A DNA stretch of 5,986 nucleotides, from the NCBI GenBank assembly GCA_014377495.1, contig JACMPN010000463.1, forward strand, positions 1-5,986. The letters run 5' to 3'. Both the position numbers and the translations under genes were made by a program. Under the pieces are notes generated by a model. The model saw only the letters and a list, made by a program, of their open reading frames with translations. It ran no database searches and had not been told where the DNA came from. This document shows, in pieces, positions 1 through 4,486 of this stretch. The first letter of the stretch is position 1; every line of letters starts with the position of its first letter. Source of the stretch: Candidatus Sericytochromatia bacterium. GTDB lineage: Bacteria > Cyanobacteriota > Sericytochromatia > JACMPN01.

Positions 1-146
1 ACCTCGGCCAGGGTGACCTGAAGGCAGTCTGCCACACGGCGCAGCCCTGCCACCAGCGCAAAATCGAGGTCTGCCGTGCCCGGCCGGCCGAGCGGTGGCG
101 GCATCCCGGGAGCGCAGTTTGTGGCAGGCAGATTGAGCCAGGGCAA
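1..146 (-). CDS. Start of an unidentified protein downstream of the ACP, cut by the window edge
   Basis: An open frame follows the ACP on the same strand and leaves the window at position 1. Two starts are possible: a TTG at 146, two bases after the ACP stop and preceded by AGGG at a usable distance, or an ATG at 104 with no clear ribosome binding site. From the ATG it reads MPPPLGRPGTADLDF and continues with a segment containing LVAGLRRVADCLQVTLAEV. That segment resembles the middle of NRPS condensation domains, where a proline-rich linker precedes a helix of the type LRALA..GATLFMVLLA. The N-terminal half of such a domain, with its HHxxxD motif, is absent and would not fit between the ACP and this frame. 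The product is therefore unknown; the condensation-domain resemblance is a weak inference from fewer than 50 residues. Confidence 0.35.
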   Translation of the reverse strand, partial: MPWLNLPATNCAPGMPPPLGRPGTADLDFALVAGLRRVADCLQVTLAE

Positions 147-148
147 GA

Positions 149-430
149 TCAGCCCTGCGGCGGCGGGGCGCCAGCGGCGATCCAGGCGGCCATCGCCTGC
201 AGGGTGTCCCGGCCCTGCGGGCCCTCGGCCGCCAGCCAGACGGTGAGCGGGACGGACTTGCCGAGGGACTTGTCGACCTCGATGGCCAGACGCACGACCG
301 TTACCGAGTCGAGGCCCAGTTCATTGGTCAGGCTGACGTCCGGTTTGACGTCCTCCTCGGGCAGGCCGGGCACGACTTCGAGGATGAGATCGAACAGGAC
401 TGTTTGAATCTCGTCAGCAGTTTGGGCCAC
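149..430 (-). CDS. Free-standing acyl carrier protein
   Basis: A 93-residue protein with the size and helix pattern of a discrete acyl carrier protein. The segment NELGLDSVTVVRLAIEVDK carries the DSx signature, and Ser42 is the expected attachment point for 4'-phosphopantetheine, so it should hold an acyl chain as a thioester in the cytoplasm. The start is GTG at 430, chosen because GGAGG lies 8 nt upstream and no other in-frame start fits as well. It lies 51 nt after the Rieske gene and just before the partial gene at the left edge. The plus-strand acyl-AMP ligase is the obvious candidate to load it. The residue after Ser is Val, as in many secondary-metabolism carriers rather than the usual Leu or Met. 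A peptidyl carrier role is possible. The carrier-protein call is firm; the substrate is unknown. Confidence 0.9.
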   Translation of the reverse strand: MAQTADEIQTVLFDLILEVVPGLPEEDVKPDVSLTNELGLDSVTVVRLAIEVDKSLGKSVPLTVWLAAEGPQGRDTLQAMAAWIAAGAPPPQG

Positions 431-438
431 GTGGCAAA

Positions 439-443
439 CCTCC
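439..443 (-). promoter_or_regulatory. Ribosome binding site of the ACP gene
   Basis: Minus-strand GGAGG, a perfect Shine-Dalgarno core, sits 8 nt before the GTG at 430. It decides the start of the ACP and gives this gene its own strong initiation signal within the operon. Confidence 0.75.
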
Positions 444-452
444 AGCCGTCAG

Positions 453-478
453 AAAAGGGGACGCCCGCTAGGGCCTCC
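453..478 (-). terminator. Terminator-like hairpin between the Rieske gene and the ACP gene
   Basis: Read on the minus strand, GGAGGCCC (478-471) and GGGCGTCC (466-459) pair over 8 positions with one G-G mismatch around the 4-nt loop TAGC. Two C and then four T (456-453) follow. It starts a few bases after the Rieske stop codon and ends before the ACP ribosome binding site. The T-run is short, so partial termination or attenuation inside the operon is more plausible than a full stop. Confidence 0.35.
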
Positions 479-481
479 GGC

Positions 482-1645
482 TCAGCATAACGTACCGCCG
501 CCGTCGGTCGCCATCGCCTGATCGATCCCGGCATGGAAGGCGGCGATGGCCAGCTCATGGCGTCCGATCCGGAAACCCGGATGCAGGCCCGCCGTGATGC
601 CCCTGCCGATGGGTTCGGTGATGGCGACGTCCTCGTCCACCACCTGATCGGCGTGCCGGAGGCGGCGCTCCCAGATCGCCGGCCAGTCGCCACCCTGGGC
701 CGTGGCGGGGATCAGGGGCGTCAGGGCGGACACGGCGGCTTGCGGACCAGTGGGATAGGCCCGTTGCCAGAGGATGTGGTCGGGATGCACGGCCAGGACC
801 GTGTTCGGAAACAGGAAGTAGCCGACTCCGCCGCAGGCCCGCAACCGCCAGCGGTGGCGGGGGATGCCGACGAGTTTGGCGACCTCATGCCTGGCGGCCA
901 CAAAGCGCTGATGGAGCCCGAAACGGTCCACCAAAATCGAGCCGGTGAGCGCCTTGTGCACGGTCTCGGCGTGCGCGTACGGCACATGGTAGGCCTCCAG
1001 CAGGTTTTCCATGGCGAACTTCCAATTCCCGGCAAAAGCTTGCCTGCTGGTGCGAAAGGCCACGTGCCGGTCCAGCCCCAGGGCCGCCAGCTCGGGGCCC
1101 AAGGGGCCGACGTAGGCATCGACGTCCAGGGTGGCAGCCGGGTCCAGGGCCACCCAGATCAGGCCGAACCGCTCCTGGGCAGGCAGACGCTTCAGGCCAT
1201 GGGTCGTTTTGTCCGTCTGCGGAAACCCCCCTGCCTGGGGGATATGCCGCAACTGCCCGTCGTGGCCGAAGGTCCAGCCGTGATAGGGACAGGTGAAGGC
1301 GTTCCGCCCACAGCCCTGCTCGGCGCTGACCAGGCGGGCGCCCCGATGGGTGCAGGCATTCACGAAGGCCTGGAGTGTGCCGTCGGCCGTGCGGGTGAGC
1401 AGGACCGGCAGTCCGTAGTTGTCGCACGTGTGGAAGTCGCCGGGCTGGGGGACCAGCGACGACGGCCCGATGACCAGCGGCAGCCGACGGAACAGGGCCC
1501 GGTATTCGCGGTCGAAGAAGGCGGGTGCGAAATACCGGTTGCTGGCAATCATCTGCTCGCCGGCCATCATCTCCGAGGTGCCGTTGGCCAGGTGCACGAG
1601 CAGGCGGTCGATGAGCGCCTGCTGGGTCTCGATGTTCATGACCAC
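482..1645 (-). CDS. Rieske non-heme iron oxygenase, alpha subunit
   Basis: A 387-residue protein of normal length for a Rieske oxygenase alpha subunit. The N-terminal Rieske domain holds the [2Fe-2S] ligands C98-T-H100 and C119-P-Y-H122. The C-terminal catalytic domain has the mononuclear iron site: NWKFAMENLLEAYHVPYAH contains the bridging E217 and ligands H220 and H225, and the EDV segment near residue 339 supplies the third, carboxylate ligand. A bridging Glu instead of Asp is also found in GbcA/choline monooxygenase-like members. It should use O2 and electrons from a separate reductase (not seen here) for hydroxylation, desaturation or demethylation. The start is GTG 1645 or ATG 1639; neither has a strong ribosome binding site. 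It begins 10 nt after the radical SAM stop, so translational coupling is likely. The substrate is unknown; an ACP-bound acyl chain is a guess from context. Confidence 0.92.
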   Translation of the reverse strand: MVMNIETQQALIDRLLVHLANGTSEMMAGEQMIASNRYFAPAFFDREYRALFRRLPLVIGPSSLVPQPGDFHTCDNYGLPVLLTRTADGTLQAFVNACTHRGARLVSAEQGCGRNAFTCPYHGWTFGHDGQLRHIPQAGGFPQTDKTTHGLKRLPAQERFGLIWVALDPAATLDVDAYVGPLGPELAALGLDRHVAFRTSRQAFAGNWKFAMENLLEAYHVPYAHAETVHKALTGSILVDRFGLHQRFVAARHEVAKLVGIPRHRWRLRACGGVGYFLFPNTVLAVHPDHILWQRAYPTGPQAAVSALTPLIPATAQGGDWPAIWERRLRHADQVVDEDVAITEPIGRGITAGLHPGFRIGRHELAIAAFHAGIDQAMATDGGGTLC

Positions 1646-1655
1646 CGTGGCTGCG

Positions 1656-2469
1656 TCACGTCAGCGGCCCCGCCCCGCCGGCACTGGCGAACGGCAGGGG
1701 TTTCTCGCAGGGCTCGGGGCGGGCCGGGCACATGCCGCAATAGGCTTCGTCCTCGTGGGCCAGGAACAGCCGGAGCGCCTCGTCGGTGCAGTCGGGTGGC
1801 AGGGGCTGGTATTGCAGATAGGGCGCCCATGCCTCGGACAGCCCGTATTTGGTGTCCTGCAGCCGCAGGTAGGTGAGCGGGGAGCATTTCCAGAGCTGCC
1901 CCTCGAACAGCTGTTTGCAATCCTTGGCTTTGCAGTTTTCCCAACGGGTCCGGGGCTGGGCGTCGGCGAACGGGGCCATCTCGGCGCCGACGCCTGTGTA
2001 GCGACGAGTCCAGTTCTGGATGGGAGTCGTTGATCCGTACGTGGATGCCGTAGTCCCGCCCCCAGGCCTGCAGCAGAGCGAGCTCGGGCTGCAGCTTCGC
2101 CGCATACTCCGGGGAACCGTGGTGGATCGACAGACAGGGTCGGGCGTTCCCGATGGCTTTGAGGGCAACGGGCAGGTCCGGATGCTTGTGCAGCAGAAAT
2201 CCGTTGGTGACGAGCCGGAGGTTCGCCTGGGGCCAGTGCCGCCGCACCAGCCGCACGAAATCCGGCAGCTCGGGATGGATGGTCGGCTTGCCGCCCGGCA
2301 GCGAAAAGATCTGTGGGCTGACCCGGTGACTCCACAAAGCCATCCACCGGTCCGCCTCGGCCAGGGATACCAGTCCCTTGTGGCCTTGGTTGGAAAAGTG
2401 GGCACAGCTTTCGCACGTCAGGTTGCAGGCGTGCGCCACATGCATCTCGATGTCGTTGACCAGCCACAT
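1656..2469 (-). CDS. Radical SAM enzyme with Cys-rich C-terminal domain, interrupted by a frameshift
   Basis: The ATG at 2469 opens a frame with VAHACNLTCESCAHF, giving the CxxxCxxC cluster at C15, C19 and C22 that binds the SAM-cleaving [4Fe-4S]. It continues through SLPGGKPTIHPELPDFV and LRLVTNGFLL, both typical of the radical SAM barrel. Near 2010-2026 the frame changes by one extra base. The second frame restarts with NWTRRYTGVG and runs to the TGA at 1656-1658, containing ENCKAKDCKQLFEGQLWKC, an AYCGMCP segment and further Cys, like an auxiliary-cluster (SPASM/twitch-like) tail. Removing one base gives about 270 residues, a sensible length. Lys61 replaces the usual Glu of the GGE motif. 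First gene of the minus-strand operon, with the Rieske gene 10 nt on. Family assignment is firm; the reaction is unknown. It may be a real pseudogene or a sequencing indel. Confidence 0.85.
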
Positions 2470-2477
2470 CGCAGGGG

Positions 2478-2482
2478 TCCTT
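2478..2482 (-). promoter_or_regulatory. Ribosome binding site of the radical SAM gene
   Basis: Minus-strand AAGGA, within GAGAAGGA, lies 8 nt before the ATG at 2469. It supports that start over the much longer open frame that continues upstream to 3138, whose extra N-terminus is Arg/Pro/Gly-rich and not protein-like. Confidence 0.65.
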
Positions 2483-2493
2483 CTCACGCACCT

Positions 2494-2517
2494 GTCACGG
2501 CGCCCGGCGTCACGGCG
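2494..2517. repeat. Two 9-bp direct repeats upstream of the radical SAM gene
   Basis: GTCACGGCG occurs at 2494-2502 and again at 2509-2517, a 15-bp step. A partial third copy, GTCA, follows at 2525. They lie 25 to 60 bp upstream of the radical SAM start, where a regulator could bind, but a repeat of this length in such GC-rich DNA may be chance. Confidence 0.3.
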
Positions 2518-2537
2518 TTTCGGCGTCATCTGAAACG
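2516..2537. promoter_or_regulatory. Operator-like inverted repeat CGTTTC-N10-GAAACG
   Basis: Two perfect 6-bp arms (2516-2521 and 2532-2537) are separated by 10 bp, a 16-bp centre-to-centre spacing that would suit a dimeric DNA-binding protein. The site is 47 bp upstream of the radical SAM start on the minus strand and overlaps the second direct repeat. No clear -35/-10 pair could be placed beside it. Regulatory function is inferred from position and symmetry only. Confidence 0.3.
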
Positions 2538-2552
2538 GTAGCACAGCCCCCA

Positions 2553-2581
2553 CCACCCTACCAACGCCAGGGTCAGGGTGG
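2553..2581. other. Bulged 10-bp hairpin in the divergent intergenic region
   Basis: CCACCCTACC (2553-2562) pairs with GGT-C-AGGGTGG (2571-2581) with a single bulged C around the loop AACGCCAG. No T-run follows on either strand, so it is not a standard terminator. It lies just upstream of the glycosyltransferase remnant and could be a leader structure or a leftover regulatory site. Confidence 0.35.
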
Positions 2582-2596
2582 TACGTTGGGCCGACG

Positions 2597-3113
2597 ATGC
2601 GCATCGCCCTCCATGTCTTTTCCCCGCTCGGTGCCGGGCACTTGCAGCGTGCCCAGCCCTCGCCGCCGCCATGGCCCCCGCCGCCCCGCTCTGGCTCGGT
2701 CACCGGCCTGCCGATGCCGCCGGCGATCTGCTGTCTGCCCCCTTGGCGTTTCCGGCCCGGCCTGCTCCCCGTCCTGCATGCCGCCCGGGCCGCCGGTGTC
2801 CCAGTTCGTCGCCTCCGTGCGCGACCTGCTCGGCAAGGACCGGGAGCACCTCGGCTGGGCGCAGGCTGCTTTGGCCGTGGTGAACACGTTTTGTAAGGCC
2901 GTCCTCTGGCATGGCGATGCCGGTTTTTTGCCCTTCGACTTTCCGTTTGCTGCGCAGCTGACCCCGCCCGTCCTGGCCTCGGGCTACGTCCGTCAGGGCC
3001 TGCCTCCACGCTGGCAGCCGCAGCCCGGCCACTGGGTCGCACCCGCCCCGCCGCCGCTCGCCTTGGCCGGCGCCGCGACCAGTGTGAAACTCCTGCAAAC
3101 CCTGTGGACATGA
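2597..3113 (+). pseudogene. Decayed, truncated glycosyltransferase (MurG/UGT-like GT-B fold) remnant
   Basis: No single frame is protein-like throughout, but pieces join into one. From ATG 2597: MRIALHVFSPLGAGHLQRA, like the N-terminal strand and GxGH loop of predicted GT-B glycosyltransferases. Next frame, about 2652-2745: ALAAAMAPAAPLWL. Back to the first frame, about 2748-2800: LLPVLHAARAAGVPV. Third frame, about 2800-3113: VRDLLGKDREHLGWAQAAL, then AVLWHGDAGFLPF and SGYVRQGLPP, ending ATSVKLLQTLWT and TGA. In this family these correspond to the acceptor-domain VRDI, VHGDP and TGYV segments and the start of the GGG-containing donor domain. The C-terminal half, about 180 residues, is missing; non-coding AT-rich DNA follows. 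At least three frame changes plus truncation argue for a dead gene. A sugar-transfer step may once have belonged to this locus. The family call rests on remembered motif order, not a search. Confidence 0.55.
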
Positions 3114-3151
3114 GCGATTTGACTTGTCTCCTGATCAAGGGGCTTCCTGGC

Positions 3152-3179
3152 TGTTAAGCTATTAAAAATATCATTGTTA
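3152..3179 (+). promoter_or_regulatory. AT-rich patch, possible promoter of the plus-strand unit
   Basis: This is the only markedly AT-rich stretch in the window. It contains TATCAT (3169-3174, five of six matches to a -10 box), but no good -35 box lies 16-18 bp upstream. TTGACT at 3119-3124 resembles a -35 but is too far away. It starts about 40 bp after the glycosyltransferase remnant ends, and a leader of roughly 170 nt would separate it from the start at 3350. Confidence 0.25.
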
Positions 3180-3239
3180 GAGTGTTGCCCTGCGACGCCC
3201 TGATGTGATGCCCCGGGTCGGTGCGGGTGATTGCCGCTG

Positions 3240-3281
3240 GTCCGAGGGGTGACGACGCACCTGCCTCCCCGCCTTTCGGAC
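3240..3281 (+). other. Stem-loop in the leader of the cobalamin-binding-like gene
   Basis: GTCCGA (3240-3245) pairs perfectly with TCGGAC (3276-3281). An inner GGGG (3246-3249) can pair with CCCC (3267-3270), leaving a 5-nt bulge on the 3' side and a 17-nt loop. It lies about 70 nt before the start codon. I recognise no known riboswitch in it; in particular no cobalamin-box-like GCCACTG was found in the leader. Confidence 0.3.
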
Positions 3282-3338
3282 TTACCGCTTCCCCACCGCC
3301 CATCGGGTGCGGTCTGCTCTGCCTCCTCCGCGACGTTT

Positions 3339-3343
3339 GGGAG
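3339..3343 (+). promoter_or_regulatory. Ribosome binding site deciding the start at 3350
   Basis: GGGAG lies 6 nt before the ATG at 3350. It favours this start over the in-frame ATG at 3221, whose extra 43 residues are Pro/Gly/Ala-rich and overlap the leader hairpin. Confidence 0.65.
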
Positions 3344-3349
3344 ACTGTC

Positions 3350-4442
3350 ATGGCCGACGCCACCGATGTCCTGTTCATCTCGTCGTTTTACGACGGTGAC
3401 ATCTGGGACAACGACTTTGCCGATGGACATTCGGCCGGTCCGGCCATCGCCCCCGGTGCAGCCCAGTTGGCGGAGTCGGTGGTCCTCGACGGTCGCGTCA
3501 TGGACATCCCCCGCTACCTGAGTTGGGTGCGTCATGGTCATCTGGCCGAGTGGGAGCGTTACGAGTCGCTGACGATGACTCAGCTGACCGGCGGGTTGTT
3601 CGAGAGCTTTTTGCGCCGCCACGGCTACACCGTTCGGGTGGCCAACATGGTCACCACCACCAGTCTTGTGGCACTGGCCAAGACGGTCGATCCGACGTTC
3701 GCCCTCTTCTCGACGACCTTCGTCCGGGGGCTACGACCACTCCCTGCGGGCGATCCAGGCCCTGCGGGCGGCCTGGCCGGACGCCGTCCTCGTCGTCGGC
3801 GGACAGTACCTGACCTCCATGGACAAGGGCCGGGCCCCGACGCTGCTGGCCGAGGTGTTGCAGCGCTATGGTGCTGATGCCTGCGTCGTCTCCACCGTCG
3901 GTGAGGCCCCGCTGCTCGAAGTCCTCAAGCGGGGCTCGCTGACCGGTCTGGTGGCCGATCCCGACATCATCTCCACGTACGTCCGGACCGGCAACCGCAT
4001 GCATGTTTCCTCGTCCGTGCTCGAAGTCGGCCCGACCCTCGACAATTTCGGTATCGACGTCTTCGGCGGCAGTGCGTGGAATTTCGAGACCCATTCTCCC
4101 ATCTGGTCCCGGCGCGCCGAATACGGCATCAAGGGTGCCTGGAACAACTGGCGGCACGACACGATGAATGCCTCCGAAACCGCCGAGCTGAAGGAGGTCA
4201 TCAGCCGGGCCACCAGGCACACGGTGTACACGCCGACGACCTATGCCGGGACGGCCGGCTGGGGCGAGTTCATGCGCCTCGGCAACGGCTTCACCACGCC
4301 GGAGGTGCAGCTGGTGCACCGGGCTTTCGAGCTCCACCGGGGCCCGGCGGTCGGCGCCGCCGACCTGCGCAGCAGTCCCGAATACGCCCCGTTGCAAAAG
4401 GTGCTCCTCAGCCATAAGATGGCGGCACCAGCGAACGTCTGA
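3350..4442 (+). CDS. Cobalamin-binding-like protein lacking the radical SAM cluster, with a frameshift
   Basis: The first frame runs MADATDVLFISSFYDGDIW to ALFSTTF, and the second resumes with GYDHSLRAIQALRAAWPDA to TGA 4440-4442. They join if one G is removed from the GGGGG at 3726-3730, giving about 363 residues. Residues about 79-175 look like the Rossmann-type B12-binding domain of cobalamin-dependent radical SAM enzymes: a helix with RRHGYTV, a TTT region, AIQALRAAWPDA, then VLVVGGQYLT and later VGEAPLLEVL. No DxHxxG motif is seen, as is common in B12 radical SAM proteins. Where CxxxCxxC would be expected, after HSPIWSRR, there is AEYGIKGAW; the whole protein has one Cys, so it cannot bind a [4Fe-4S] itself. 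The last 120 residues are unrecognised. First gene of the plus-strand unit, 44 nt before the ligase. Function unknown; it could assist the divergent radical SAM enzyme. Confidence 0.65.
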
Positions 4443-4444
4443 CC

Positions 4445-4461
4445 GCCCCGGAATGCGGGGC
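4445..4461 (+). other. Small perfect hairpin between the cobalamin-binding-like gene and the ligase gene
   Basis: GCCCCG (4445-4450) and CGGGGC (4456-4461) form a 6-bp GC-only stem with loop GAATG, three bases after the upstream stop codon. No T-run follows, so complete termination is unlikely. It may mark the 3' end of the first cistron or modulate the ligase. Confidence 0.35.
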
Positions 4462-4477
4462 GCCGGCCCCACCAAGC

Positions 4478-4482
4478 GAGGA
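4478..4482 (+). promoter_or_regulatory. Ribosome binding site of the acyl-AMP ligase gene
   Basis: GAGGA lies 4 nt before the ATG at 4487 (the GAGG core is 5 nt away). It fixes the start of the ligase. Confidence 0.6.
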
Positions 4483-4486
4483 CTCC

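Noticed and set aside
533..1876. A 447-codon open frame on the plus strand opposite the Rieske gene
   Set aside because: It is antisense to a gene with clear Rieske and iron-site motifs, its product is Gly/Arg/Pro-rich with no recognisable domain, and long antisense frames are expected in DNA this GC-rich.
2020..2541. A 173-codon plus-strand frame opposite the radical SAM gene
   Set aside because: It is antisense to the CxxxCxxC-containing coding frame and has no domain signal.
1636..3138. A single 500-codon minus-strand frame covering the radical SAM start and the region upstream
   Set aside because: The part before 2469 is Arg/Gly/Pro-rich and antisense to the glycosyltransferase remnant, and the part after about 2010 is the wrong frame for the conserved C-terminal cysteines. 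Only the middle is real coding sequence.
3221..3349. N-terminal extension of the cobalamin-binding-like protein from an upstream ATG
   Set aside because: The extra 43 residues are low-complexity, they overlap a leader hairpin, and a good ribosome binding site points to 3350.
3114..3349. Cobalamin or SAM riboswitch upstream of the cobalamin-binding-like gene
   Set aside because: I looked for the conserved B12-box GCCACTG and for SAM/SAH riboswitch-like cores and saw none; only a generic stem-loop is visible.
3726..3730. Programmed ribosomal frameshifting in the cobalamin-binding-like gene
   Set aside because: There is no typical heptanucleotide slippery sequence with a downstream pseudoknot visible, and a second unrelated gene nearby shows a similar one-base shift, so indel error or decay is simpler.
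3651..4475. A 274-codon minus-strand frame opposite the cobalamin-binding-like gene
   Set aside because: The product is Gly/Arg/Pro-rich with no motif and lies fully antisense to the better-supported plus-strand gene.
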